DNA of 64,000 nucleotides from Solibacillus silvestris (GTDB lineage: Bacteria > Bacillota > Bacilli > Bacillales_A > Planococcaceae). The notes beneath the pieces were generated by a model. That model was not told the DNA's origin, did not search any database, and worked only from the letters and a program-made list of their open reading frames with translations. Below are positions 16,991-25,252 of this stretch, in pieces; the stretch's first letter is position 1; each line of letters starts with the position of its first letter. The stretch spans positions 62,001 to 126,000 of the forward strand of contig CP014609.1 in NCBI GenBank assembly GCA_001586195.1, in the 5' to 3' direction. The position numbers were made by a program, and so were the translations under genes.

Positions 16991-18103
16991 ATGTTAGCGG
17001 TTAATTCTACGGAACAAATGATTTTTGATTGGTTTCAATATTTCCATGCAAACCCTGAAGTAAGCTGGAAAGAGATAAAAACAACAGCAAAATTAGCAGA
17101 AATTTTAGATGATATGGGCGTAAGCTATAAAAAATTTAACGATGTGACTGGCCTTGTCGCGGAAATCGGAAAAGGCGAAGAAACAATTGCGGTTCGCGCG
17201 GATATTGATGCACTATGGCAGGAAGTGGATGGCGTTATGCAGGCAAATCACTCTTGTGGACATGATGCAAATATATCAATTGTTTTAGGTGCGCTCTATG
17301 CATTAAAGAATGAACCTTTGAAAAAGAAAATCCGATTTATTTTTCAACCGGCTGAAGAAACAGGTGGCGGAGCATTGGCGATGATTGATCGCGGTGTAAT
17401 GGAAGATGTTACCCATTTATTCGGTGTTCATTTACGTCCTATGGAAGAGCTGCCATTAGGGAAAGTATCACCTGCAATCTATCATGGTGCTGCAGCATTC
17501 TTAACTGGGACAATTACTGGCATTGATGCACATGGCGCTCGTCCGCACCAGGGGAAAAATGCAATTGATGTCGTCGTAGCGATTCAGCAAATGCTGAAAA
17601 ATATTCATGTCGATCCATTTGAAGTATACTCTGCGAAGATAACAAAAATTGTAGCAGATGGTGGAAGCGTCAATATTATTCCGGGTAATGCGACCTTCTC
17701 GATCGATGTGCGTGCACAGAAAAATGAAGTCTTGGCGCAAGTACAACGTGATGTTGATAAAGGCTTGAAACAAATTGCGGAGATGTTCGATACTGGGGTG
17801 GCATGGGATTGGATGGATGTTACACCAGGTGCGGAAGTATCATCCGAAGCGGCTGCAATTGCAGAACGCTCGATTGTTGAAGCACTTGGAGAGCAAAGTT
17901 TAGCACCGGCAGTAATGACACCGGGAAGTGATGACTTCCATTTCTATACGATCAAAAATACTGAGTTAAAGGCAACGATGATCGGCGTTGGTGCAGATCT
18001 TGGTCCTGGACTCCATCATCCGAAAATGACCTTTGATGCAAAGGCATTGCTTGATGGCGCAAAAGTAATAGCAACAACATTGAAAAACAGTGCAATGAAA
18101 TAA
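16991..18103 (+). CDS. amhX: M20-family amidohydrolase, AmhX-like
   Basis: 370-residue metallo-amidohydrolase of the M20D group. Metal and catalytic motifs are VRADIDALWQEVDG, NHSCGHDANISI (Cys-Gly-His-Asp), the Glu pair in FQPAEETGGG, and GSDDFHFY near the C-terminus. The dimerisation domain lies around residues 165-280. It hydrolyses N-acyl amino acids or similar amides; the substrate is inferred. ATG 16991 is chosen over GTG 16982 because GAGGTG falls about 6 bp upstream. A terminator follows. Confidence 0.85.
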   Translation: MLAVNSTEQMIFDWFQYFHANPEVSWKEIKTTAKLAEILDDMGVSYKKFNDVTGLVAEIGKGEETIAVRADIDALWQEVDGVMQANHSCGHDANISIVLGALYALKNEPLKKKIRFIFQPAEETGGGALAMIDRGVMEDVTHLFGVHLRPMEELPLGKVSPAIYHGAAAFLTGTITGIDAHGARPHQGKNAIDVVVAIQQMLKNIHVDPFEVYSAKITKIVADGGSVNIIPGNATFSIDVRAQKNEVLAQVQRDVDKGLKQIAEMFDTGVAWDWMDVTPGAEVSSEAAAIAERSIVEALGEQSLAPAVMTPGSDDFHFYTIKNTELKATMIGVGADLGPGLHHPKMTFDAKALLDGAKVIATTLKNSAMK

Positions 18104-18113
18104 GAAAGTGGAG

Positions 18114-18145
18114 CGATGCTATGAAGTATATAGCATCGTTTTTGT
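18114..18145 (+). terminator. Terminator after amhX
   Basis: CGATGCTAT-N7-ATAGCATCG followed by TTTTTG. Array B begins about 25 bp later. Confidence 0.88.
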
Positions 18146-18168
18146 TTTGCGCTTGAGTGGTTGCCGCG

Positions 18169-18346
18169 ATATTAGAAAAGTTGAACCGGATATTAGACAA
18201 ACGGAGATACTTATTAGAAAATCGGATACCTATATTTGAACATCTCGGCCCTTTTTTAGAACATCGGCTTACTTTATTAGAACATCAGGGGTTTATTAGA
18301 ACTTTTCAAGCGATATTAGAAAAAGTAAGCCATTTATTAGAAAAAC
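18169..18346 (+). repeat. 21-bp-period array B (nine units, motif TATTAGAA)
   Basis: ATTAGA or a close variant starts at 18171, 18192, 18213, 18234, 18255, 18276, 18295, 18315 and 18336, so unit lengths are 21,21,21,21,21,19,20,21. Each unit begins (A/T)TATTAGAA; the following 12-13 bases differ. It sits between two convergent genes, past the amhX terminator. The frame through it reads as heptads (LLEN/LLEH) only because 21 is seven codons; the 19- and 20-bp units break that frame. Confidence 0.85.
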
Positions 18347-18370
18347 CGTGCCTCCAGCAATCCGGTCCAA

Positions 18371-18402
18371 ATAAAAAAGTGCCGCGATTACTTGGCGGCA
18401 CT
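18371..18402 (-). terminator. Terminator after the FhuF-like gene
   Basis: On the minus strand AAGTGCCGCC, a short loop, GCGGCACTT and TTTTATT. It lies just beyond the FhuF-like stop. Confidence 0.8.
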
Positions 18403-18414
18403 TAAAACAAAACC

Positions 18415-19122
18415 TTATTTCATCGGGCAAAATCCGCAAGCTATTAAGCCGGGGATGTCTTTTGAAAAACAGCAGCTTTTGCGGACAGGCTGATTGATGA
18501 GGGCGGAAGGGCTTTTTCCACCTGTATAATTTAAAAACAGCGATTTGTCCGAGAAGTAGCGCCAAACATTTTTATCTTCAAGCATGTCCAAGTCCTCGAA
18601 AGCGCGGTCAGCCAATGCCGGATTTTCGAGTAATGTATGGAAGTGCCAAAGCATGTATCCGAAAATATTTTCCCATAAAGTAAGCGGCGAAATGGACGTT
18701 GTTTTACGCAACTGGCCAATGACGATCGATGTCTTGTATAAAATGTCCGTCATCACTCGTTCGCGCTCATCATCTTCCACATAGCGGAAATCATTTGGAT
18801 TTATATACATCCCGAGTGTATGAATGCCGAACTCCTGTACAATAGCAAAGCGCAGATCTTCCGGCTTGCCGTCCCAAACTTCATCATACGTAGTCAGCAT
18901 ATAAAACTGCATTGCGACAAACATGCCGTAGCGACGTCCGAAGTGGGAAATGGCTGCAGCTTCTGTAGCAGCATTTGTAATGCCCATCATTAAATTGCGG
19001 AAATCCGTCAAATAGAAGTCTTTATGTAGATTCGCCAATGTAAATAATGGACGGTCAGGTTCTTCGGTAAAAATACTATAGGAATTTAATTGTCGTACTT
19101 GATCATAAGAAAGTGCAGGCAT
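18415..19122 (-). CDS. FhuF-like 2Fe-2S protein (putative ferric siderophore reductase)
   Basis: 235 residues. The C-terminal signature CCFSKDIPGLIACGFCP (Cys-Cys, ten residues, Cys, two residues, Cys) is the FhuF-type 2Fe-2S site. The remainder resembles the helical domain of siderophore-iron reductases. It may release iron from imported ferric siderophores in the cytoplasm. ATG 19122 is preferred to GTG 19131, since AAAGGTGAT lies about 8 bp upstream. No Fur box was seen directly upstream; one lies at 19.69 kb for another transcript. Confidence 0.75.
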   Translation of the reverse strand: MPALSYDQVRQLNSYSIFTEEPDRPLFTLANLHKDFYLTDFRNLMMGITNAATEAAAISHFGRRYGMFVAMQFYMLTTYDEVWDGKPEDLRFAIVQEFGIHTLGMYINPNDFRYVEDDERERVMTDILYKTSIVIGQLRKTTSISPLTLWENIFGYMLWHFHTLLENPALADRAFEDLDMLEDKNVWRYFSDKSLFLNYTGGKSPSALINQPVRKSCCFSKDIPGLIACGFCPMK

Positions 19123-19231
19123 ACATATCACCTTTTCTAAAAAAATATTTATATTTACTATACCATTTCTCTTCCCAAACGAGGTGAAAAACGCTAAAAT
19201 AAATAAAACAGATAAGAAAGGTTGGTTTTTA

Positions 19232-19660
19232 ATGACGAAACCGATTTCTATACCAAGACCATTAGTTCGTGTAAATCAGTGGGTAATATTTTTATCAGTC
19301 GTTATCACATGGGTGTCAGGACAATTCTGGATTTTGGGCATTCCGTTAATTGCAAATTTACTTGGGATTTTCACCGGGTTTAATCCAATTATGCGCTTTG
19401 CAAAATTGTTTTTAACGAAAGATGTTAAGTCATATATTCCTGAAGAGATCGGACAGCAAAAGTTCAATTCAGCGATTGCGAGCCTATGTCTGGCAGGCGG
19501 AATAGCAGGGTTTGCCTTTAATCTTCCAGTCGTTGCCTATAGCTTTACGATTATGGTGGCAGTTGCATCATTTGTAGCAATTTTAGGCTTTTGTATCGGT
19601 TGCTTTATGTTGTTCCAATACAAACAGTACCAATATCGCCGTTCTTTAAAAAATAGTTAA
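19232..19660 (+). CDS. DUF4395 membrane protein
   Basis: 142 residues with four hydrophobic helices, starting KPISIPRPLVRVNQWVIFLS, which matches the opening of DUF4395 proteins (often beside thiosulfate sulfurtransferase or redox genes). A Cys lies in the last helix (LGFCIGCFML). Function is unknown. The start is ATG 19232, with AGAAAGG about 10 bp upstream; the open frame extends upstream to GTG 19184 without a suitable ribosome site. Confidence 0.75.
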   Translation: MTKPISIPRPLVRVNQWVIFLSVVITWVSGQFWILGIPLIANLLGIFTGFNPIMRFAKLFLTKDVKSYIPEEIGQQKFNSAIASLCLAGGIAGFAFNLPVVAYSFTIMVAVASFVAILGFCIGCFMLFQYKQYQYRRSLKNS

Positions 19661-19679
19661 AAAGATTTTTGGAAACGGG

Positions 19680-19710
19680 TTGACAATGATACTGATAATC
19701 ATTATCATTA
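19680..19710 (+). promoter_or_regulatory. Sigma-A promoter with embedded Fur box
   Basis: TTGACA (19680-19685), 17-bp spacer, TATCAT (19703-19708). The spacer and -10 hold ACTGATAATCATTATCATT, whose centre TGATAATCATTATCA matches the Fur 7-1-7 palindrome. Iron-loaded Fur would block this promoter. Confidence 0.8.
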
Positions 19711-19714
19711 TAAC

Positions 19715-19940
19715 TGTAGCAAGAGCTTATTTGTAATACAGTACAAATAAGTCTGAGCTAACAACTTTTCTCCAGGAGTTTGTTAGCTCAGCCATAGCGT
19801 TCTAAACCCCCTCATTTAGAATGTAAGTTTGACTGTGTGTCAGACACTGAGTTTTTCACCCTTTATATTTTTCTTCTAGTTTTTCTTCCTTTGTTGGGAG
19901 ACCCATTGCCCGTGTCGCTTACAGATACGGGTATTTTTGT
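19715..19940 (+). ncRNA. Putative Fur-controlled small RNA (FsrA-like in concept)
   Basis: From the Fur promoter a transcript of about 145-225 nt would form two strong hairpins (TTATTTGT/ACAAATAA; GAGCTAACAA/TTGTTAGCTC), then an exposed C-rich tract AAACCCCCTCATTTAG (about 19805-19820), which is complementary to G-rich ribosome sites. It ends at GTGT-N5-ACAC with Ts (about 19838-19857) or at CCCGTGTC/GATACGGG with Ts (19909-19937). No frame with a ribosome site is present. B. subtilis FsrA is a Fur-repressed sRNA with C-rich pairing loops; homology is not claimed. Confidence 0.55.
19909..19937 (+). terminator. Terminator of the putative small RNA
   Basis: CCCGTGTC, seven bases, GATACGGG (one G-U), then TATTTTT. 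Confidence 0.8.
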
Positions 19941-19966
19941 GTATAAAAAAATTTCTGAAACTTTTT

Positions 19967-19992
19967 TGAAACTTATTTTGAATTTCTCCGTC
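19967..19992 (+). promoter_or_regulatory. ECF-sigma promoter (TGAAAC-N16-CGTC)
   Basis: TGAAAC at 19967-19972 and CGTC at 19989-19992, exactly 16 bp apart, the consensus for SigW/SigX/SigM-type ECF factors. It lies 40 bp before the first gene of an operon that itself encodes an ECF sigma factor, so autoregulation is likely. Confidence 0.7.
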
Positions 19993-20031
19993 TGTACGTT
20001 GCTTCAATAAAAAACGTAGGCGGAGGAAATG

Positions 20032-21300
20032 ATGAAAAAGTTAATTGCAGTAGGGTTTATCGCTATATGCGTATTATTCCTGACAATTGAATATAGAGGT
20101 TCAAGCGAAAAGATTGAACGAGCGGTTGCAAACGAAAAAGAAATGGCAGGTAGAGAAAATGGAACCCAAATAGAACAGGCAACACATCTATTTGAAAAAG
20201 TTATCGTCCTGAATGAGGAACAACCGATTTATATAAAAGATAATACGCTCACTGAAATTGGAGTGGGACATCCGAATACTTCTTTTGCAATTGTAGGTGA
20301 AGATGAGCTTTATTATGAACTACGATTCGGAAAAATTTCAGCCTTCATAAAAAAAGGTAGTGCCACTGTAGAAAAGCGATCGCTTCAGACGTTAGTAAAT
20401 ACAGAAATAACAAACTCAATCAAAACGACAGAACAAACAAAAGTATATGAAGAAAAAAATCTTACGAGCAGTGTGTTGCTGCAGCTTTCACAAGGGTTTC
20501 GCTACCCGATAGTGGGGGAGGTTGATGAGTGGCTTGTCATCAAAGTAGGAGAACGTGCCGGTTATATACATAAATCATCAATTGAAATAGATGAAGGGAT
20601 TCCAGTTTTAGTGTATCATCATATTTTACCGAAAGAAGATATGGTGACAAATGCGAGTACGGTTTCAGTGCAATCATTTGAACAGCAAATGGCCTTTTTA
20701 GCTGAAGAGCAATTTACAACAATTTCGACAACACAGCTTTATGATTATTTGGAAGGTCGCCAAATTTTACCGATTAATTCGGTTCTCCTTACATTTGATG
20801 ATGGTTTATTATCGACGAAGGTCTATGCCTATCCAATTTTAAAGGAACATGGATTTTCAGCGGTACAGCATATTATATCTTCCCGTACAGGACGTTTTGA
20901 AGGTGAACAAGTATTTGATAGCAAAGGACCGCTCCAATTTTTCACAGCCGAAGAGATGCAGCAAATGACGGATGTGTTTCAGTACGAAGCGCACACACAT
21001 AACTTGCATCAATTCAGTAATGGAGCAGGGATTGCATTAGAGATGTCTTCTGCCGACATTGCGATGGATTTGCAGCAAAATGTTAACATGCTGAAGAATG
21101 CGACTTCTTTAGCGTATCCATTCGGTCATTACGATGAAGATATGATCGCAGCGATGAAGGAAGTAGGACTGTTAATCGGTTTTACGACAAATGAAGGTTA
21201 TGCTAATATGCAACAATCAAACTATGAGGTCAATCGATTCGGCATAACTGAAAATAAAACATTTGAACAGTTCACGTCCTATGTAAAGGGGGTGAACTGA
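20032..21300 (+). CDS. Polysaccharide deacetylase-family protein with N-terminal SH3-like region
   Basis: 422 residues. N-terminal membrane anchor (LIAVGFIAICVLFLTIEY), a beta-rich region of about 170 residues with SH3-like features (KTTEQTKVYEEKNLTSSVLLQL, KVGERAGYIHKSSIEI), then a NodB-type domain (IPVLVYHHIL, LLTFDDGLLSTKVYAYPIL, QYEAHTHNLHQF, YPFGHYDEDMI). It would act on cell-surface glycans. ATG 20032 gives the better spacing to CGGAGG than ATG 20029. It is the first gene of the operon with the ECF sigma and anti-sigma, under an ECF-type promoter. Confidence 0.83.
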   Translation: MKKLIAVGFIAICVLFLTIEYRGSSEKIERAVANEKEMAGRENGTQIEQATHLFEKVIVLNEEQPIYIKDNTLTEIGVGHPNTSFAIVGEDELYYELRFGKISAFIKKGSATVEKRSLQTLVNTEITNSIKTTEQTKVYEEKNLTSSVLLQLSQGFRYPIVGEVDEWLVIKVGERAGYIHKSSIEIDEGIPVLVYHHILPKEDMVTNASTVSVQSFEQQMAFLAEEQFTTISTTQLYDYLEGRQILPINSVLLTFDDGLLSTKVYAYPILKEHGFSAVQHIISSRTGRFEGEQVFDSKGPLQFFTAEEMQQMTDVFQYEAHTHNLHQFSNGAGIALEMSSADIAMDLQQNVNMLKNATSLAYPFGHYDEDMIAAMKEVGLLIGFTTNEGYANMQQSNYEVNRFGITENKTFEQFTSYVKGVN

Positions 21301-21332
21301 TCTTAGAAATATAAGAAGGTGTTAATCGTTAC

Positions 21333-21827
21333 ATGAGAGAATTTGATGCAATTGTTGATGAGCACACGCGTTATTTAGTACGCATCGCTTATTTGTACGT
21401 TAAAAATTGGGCTACCGCCGAGGACATCGTACAGGAAGTATTTGTAACATACTTTCAGAAGAGCGACCAGTTTCGCAATGAGGCGTCATTGAAAACGTAT
21501 TTAACAAAAATGACAGCAAATCGTGCAAAAGATTATTTACGCTCATGGAAGCATAAAAAGGATGTCGTTTTTGAGACGATTTTTGCTCAAACAAAAGGTA
21601 CGGACGAAGAAGTTATACAAAAAGAGCATCTTGCATCACTTGAACAGAAGTTATTCCAGCTACCACTGAAATATCGTGAGCCGCTCATTTTATTTTATTA
21701 TGACGAACAGTCCATTGCCGATATTGCACAGTATTTACAGCTGAATGAAAATACGGTGAAAACACGTTTACGTCGAGCGAAGCAACAATTGAAAGAGTTT
21801 TTTAGCGAAGAGGGATTGGAGGAATGA
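21333..21827 (+). CDS. ECF-family RNA polymerase sigma factor
   Basis: 164 residues: sigma region 2 (IVDEHTRYLVRIAYLYVKNWATAEDIVQEVFVTYF, residues about 6-40, containing DIVQEVF) and region 4 (LPLKYREPLILFYYDEQSIADIAQYLQLNENTVKTRLRRAK, about 110-150). It is close to SigX/SigM/SigW-type factors. The next gene, 3 bp on, encodes a membrane protein likely to be its anti-sigma factor. It probably drives its own operon from the TGAAAC-N16-CGTC promoter at 19.97 kb. Confidence 0.92.
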   Translation: MREFDAIVDEHTRYLVRIAYLYVKNWATAEDIVQEVFVTYFQKSDQFRNEASLKTYLTKMTANRAKDYLRSWKHKKDVVFETIFAQTKGTDEEVIQKEHLASLEQKLFQLPLKYREPLILFYYDEQSIADIAQYLQLNENTVKTRLRRAKQQLKEFFSEEGLEE

Positions 21828-21830
21828 TGC

Positions 21831-22907
21831 ATGGATCCATTTAAAAAACAACTGGATGAAATGATGGGTGATACACGCTTGCAGGAAAGTCGTATTAAGC
21901 AGCGTGTGAAATCCGAATTGACTCCGACCCCCCGAAAACAGAAACGTTCATGGCATGTTCAATTAGTGACGGCAGCTGTTGCAGCAGTTGCGGTATTCCT
22001 ATTTATGACGGCCGTTCCTTTTACGCAAAATTCGGGGAATGAAGGACGGGGTGCTCCTTATGACCCGCTTGATGATTTAGCGGAAATTGCTACTCTTCAA
22101 AAAAAGAAGCAATTATCAACAATCGATTATGATTCCTTTGCACAGCTACCAGTGCTGGAACAATTATCGGATTTACAGTATGTAGATAAAGAAACCTTTA
22201 CACTTGCAGGGAAAAAGGGACTTTACCATACAGTGATAGAACGTCAGGAAAATTTATTTGATGAAGCTGTATATGAAGCAGGCGATGTTGTACGAACGAT
22301 GACAAATACGAGCAGTCATTTACCAATTTACGAAAACGCCTATTATGAAGTAGTCGCTGTTCCAGGAGACCGTGTCGTTTTGCAGGACGGCAAGCTAACG
22401 GTAAATGGGAAGCCTGTAAGATCGGAATTAAAAGAATTGTATGAGGAAAACGGCAATACGATTGCAGGAGGCTACGATCAATTATTAAATGCGCGTGAAT
22501 ACTTTTTGGTGAATCATTTCCCGGCAGAAAATACAATGCAGGCGGGAACAATTACCGCTGTGCATAAAATTTACGGGGAAGTCGTAGCATTGGCAGAGCA
22601 AAGTACAACAGCATCAATTTATTTTGGTTTAGAAAACGACTATTCACCAGAACAATATTTTGATCTTTATTTGTATGATCAGATTTTTGGAGATGGGTCA
22701 ATTAGTGAAAGGTTAACTGCTAGTGACATTCCATTTCCGCATTCGAACCGTTTAGGTGAACTGTTTTTGGAAGCATCTTACCGAAATGTTACGTATTTAT
22801 CCGAATCGGAAGTGGAAATACGCTACCAGTATGACCGTGAATCTGTTGGGGAATATGTATTCAAAATGTATAAAGATCCGACCGGCATTTGGCAGTGGGG
22901 AATGTAG
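21831..22907 (+). CDS. Probable anti-sigma factor with degenerate signal-peptidase-like domain
   Basis: 358 residues. A short cytoplasmic part (about 1-42), one membrane helix (VQLVTAAVAAVAVFLFMTAVPF), then a large outer domain. Residues about 145-265 follow the S26 signal peptidase pattern (AVPGDRVVLQDGKLTVNGKPV, then REYFLVNHFP), but the Lys expected before the PGD motif (VKRVIGLPGD in LepB) is Tyr/Glu here (YYEVVAVPGD) and no Ser-Met-Pro site is seen. It therefore looks like a non-catalytic sensor fold joined to an anti-sigma membrane anchor. Position right after the ECF gene supports the role. Confidence 0.65.
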   Translation: MDPFKKQLDEMMGDTRLQESRIKQRVKSELTPTPRKQKRSWHVQLVTAAVAAVAVFLFMTAVPFTQNSGNEGRGAPYDPLDDLAEIATLQKKKQLSTIDYDSFAQLPVLEQLSDLQYVDKETFTLAGKKGLYHTVIERQENLFDEAVYEAGDVVRTMTNTSSHLPIYENAYYEVVAVPGDRVVLQDGKLTVNGKPVRSELKELYEENGNTIAGGYDQLLNAREYFLVNHFPAENTMQAGTITAVHKIYGEVVALAEQSTTASIYFGLENDYSPEQYFDLYLYDQIFGDGSISERLTASDIPFPHSNRLGELFLEASYRNVTYLSESEVEIRYQYDRESVGEYVFKMYKDPTGIWQWGM

Positions 22908-22910
22908 GGA

Positions 22911-22945
22911 AAAGGGGTAGTGACAAAGATGTCGCTACCCTTTTT
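22911..22945. terminator. Bidirectional terminator between the sigma operon and the EmrE-like gene
   Basis: AAAGGGGTAGTGACA pairs with TGTCGCTACCCTTT (one G-U) and has Ts at the 3' side; it reads on both strands between convergent genes. Confidence 0.8.
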
Positions 22946-23900
22946 CATTTGCTGTTTGTAATCTTTTATTCATAAGTACTGTGTGATAGCTATGTAGCAG
23001 CATGCCGATAATGATGACCACCAGTCCGATTAAAGCAATCGGCTGCGGGAGTGGTACACTTAGTAAAATCATTTCACCGACCATCGCAAAAAGAACTTCT
23101 GTCGATTGTGTTGCTTCAACTGCTGCCAGTTTTCCTTGGTCATGGCGTACACGGTCTGTAGCGATAAAGAATAGTATCGTGGCAATGACGCCCGAAGAAA
23201 CAGCAACGAGCAGTGATTGATACACTTGGCTCGCGGATGGAAGGCCAACAGTAAACAATGCATAGATTGCAAGCAAGATCCATGCAGGCAAGGAAGCGAT
23301 TGTCATCCCTAGAACCCGTTGAAACGGATCCACTCTACCACCGCAAAGTTCCATCATTTTCCGGTTGCCGAGAGGGTAGGCAAATGCCGCGACGATAACG
23401 GGCAGTATCCCGAGGAGCAGGCTTTTCATGGAAACAGTCTGTGCTTGCGGAATTTGGATAAGCAAGATCCCGAATAGAATAATGCCTGAGATGCCGAGTG
23501 AAATAAGCGGGATTTTTGCCCTAATGTTTTTTCCGGCGATAGTCGTAATGAAAAGGGGGGCAAGCAATACACCTGCTACAATCGTAAATTGCCACGTACC
23601 CGATACGAGCCAGCCTGGACCGAATGCTGCGGCAAATGTAAGCGGCGCATAAAATAATACAAACCCGACAAAGCTCCAAATAAGCCATGCACCCGGATGT
23701 TCTTTCATTTCACTCGATAAAATACGAAATCCGACTTTTCCCCGAATCGCCACAATGGCAATGAGAAAGGGAAGCATGAAGAAATAGCGGAGCGAAGAAC
23801 TCCATAGCCAGCTGCCGCCTTCCAATTCCATTGAATGGTTCAATACAAATGTAACGGCAAAAAATAAGGCCGCTAAAATGCCAATCAGTATTTCCTTCAT
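22935..23900 (-). CDS. Multidrug resistance efflux-type (EmrE/DMT) transporter
   Basis: 321 residues with ten predicted membrane helices. The start (KEILIGILAALFFAVTFVLN) and LIWSFVGFVLFYAPLTFAAAF match the multidrug resistance efflux transporter branch of the drug/metabolite transporter superfamily. The start is ATG 23900, with GAGG six bases upstream; ATG 23903 is also possible. The substrate is unknown. Confidence 0.8.
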   Translation of the reverse strand: MKEILIGILAALFFAVTFVLNHSMELEGGSWLWSSSLRYFFMLPFLIAIVAIRGKVGFRILSSEMKEHPGAWLIWSFVGFVLFYAPLTFAAAFGPGWLVSGTWQFTIVAGVLLAPLFITTIAGKNIRAKIPLISLGISGIILFGILLIQIPQAQTVSMKSLLLGILPVIVAAFAYPLGNRKMMELCGGRVDPFQRVLGMTIASLPAWILLAIYALFTVGLPSASQVYQSLLVAVSSGVIATILFFIATDRVRHDQGKLAAVEATQSTEVLFAMVGEMILLSVPLPQPIALIGLVVIIIGMLLHSYHTVLMNKRLQTANEKG

Positions 23901-23997
23901 CATACACCTCGCTTAATTGTATTGAATTTTCTGTCTTTTAAGTATACAAAAAAATGGAGCGAAAGTAATCGCCCCATTCGAAATTTTCCATTTTGTA

Positions 23998-25221
23998 TTA
24001 ACGTTTTTCAAATAACTGAACGATTTCAATAATGACTTCCGTCGCTTTTTCCATCGTTTCAGCTGATACAAACTCATATTTACCGTGCATATTTTCGCCG
24101 CCTGCAAATATATTCGGTGTTGGCAAGCCCATGTATGAAAGCTGGGAACCATCAGTACCGCCGCGAATTGGCTCAACAATCGGTGTGATATTAAACTTAG
24201 AAAACGCTTCTTTTACAATATCGACGATTTCCATGACAGGCTCGATTTTTTCGCCCATATTATAGTATTGATCCTCAATCGCTACTGTAATTGCTTCCTC
24301 ACCGTATTTCTCCTGTAACTCTTTGCCGACCTTTGCCATATACGCTTTTTTCTCTTCGAATTTAGCGCGGTCATGGTCACGGATAATGTAAGACATTGTT
24401 GTTTCTTCAATGCCGCCGTTGAAATGCATTAAGTGGATAAAGCCTTCATAGCCGTCCGTTTTTTCAGGAACTGCATCTTTAGGCATTTCGTTTTGGAATT
24501 CAATTGCCATTGTAATCGAGTTCACCATTTTATTTTTCGCCGAACCCGGGTGGATATTCGTACCGCGTGTCGTTACTTTTACGCCAGCTGCATTAAAGCT
24601 TTCAAATTGTAATTCACCAAGCGGACCTCCATCCATCGTGTATGCATAATCCGCACCGAATTTTTCGACGTCAAATTTGTGTGGACCGCGCCCGATCTCT
24701 TCGTCCGGTGTAAATGCTACACGGATTTTTCCGTGCTTGATTTCCGGATTTTTCACTAAGTATTCCATCGCAGTCATAATTTCAGCGATGCCGGCTTTGT
24801 CATCCGCACCAAGCAATGTATTGCCATCTGTTGTGATTAACGTTTGGCCAACATAGTTCTTTAAGTTCGGGAAGTAGTCCGGTGCCATTACTAACCCATT
24901 ATTTAATGTAATCGCTTCACCGTCATAGTTGTCGATGCGCTGAGGCTGAACATTTGTTCCTGTGTAATCCGATGTTGTATCAACATGCGCTAAAAAGCCA
25001 AGTGTCGGTACGTCTTTGTCTGTATTCGATTCAAGTGTTGCAAAAAGGTAGCCGTTTTCGTCAAGTGTAATGTCTGTTAAACCGATTGCTGCCAATTCAT
25101 CTTTTAATACATGTAATAAATCGAATTGCTTCATTGTAGAAGGGGTTGTGTCAGAGTTGAAATCTGATTGTGTATCAATTTTTGCATAGCGTACTAAACG
25201 TTCAATTACTTTCTCTTTCAT
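23998..25221 (-). CDS. pepT: Peptidase T (tripeptidase)
   Basis: 407 residues, the normal PepT length. The di-zinc aminopeptidase motifs of M20B are visible: [12 protein letters not shown] (His, Asp), [12 protein letters not shown] (bridging Asp), [10 protein letters not shown] (catalytic and metal Glu), [15 protein letters not shown] (metal Asp) and [14 protein letters not shown] (metal His). It releases N-terminal residues from tripeptides in the cytoplasm. It is transcribed alone. Confidence 0.96.
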   Translation of the reverse strand: MKEKVIERLVRYAKIDTQSDFNSDTTPSTMKQFDLLHVLKDELAAIGLTDITLDENGYLFATLESNTDKDVPTLGFLAHVDTTSDYTGTNVQPQRIDNYDGEAITLNNGLVMAPDYFPNLKNYVGQTLITTDGNTLLGADDKAGIAEIMTAMEYLVKNPEIKHGKIRVAFTPDEEIGRGPHKFDVEKFGADYAYTMDGGPLGELQFESFNAAGVKVTTRGTNIHPGSAKNKMVNSITMAIEFQNEMPKDAVPEKTDGYEGFIHLMHFNGGIEETTMSYIIRDHDRAKFEEKKAYMAKVGKELQEKYGEEAITVAIEDQYYNMGEKIEPVMEIVDIVKEAFSKFNITPIVEPIRGGTDGSQLSYMGLPTPNIFAGGENMHGKYEFVSAETMEKATEVIIEIVQLFEKR

Positions 25222-25252
25222 CCGAAAAAGACCTCCTAAATACTTATTGCTT

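Noticed and set aside
18157-18405. Plus-strand frame of 82 codons encoding heptads such as LLENxxx/LLEHxxx across array B
   Set aside because: The heptads arise because the array period is 21 bp. The same arrays elsewhere break frame at 19- and 20-bp units and no ribosome site precedes the frame.
23913-24179. Minus-strand frame of 88 codons within pepT
   Set aside because: Shadow of the pepT coding sequence in another frame.
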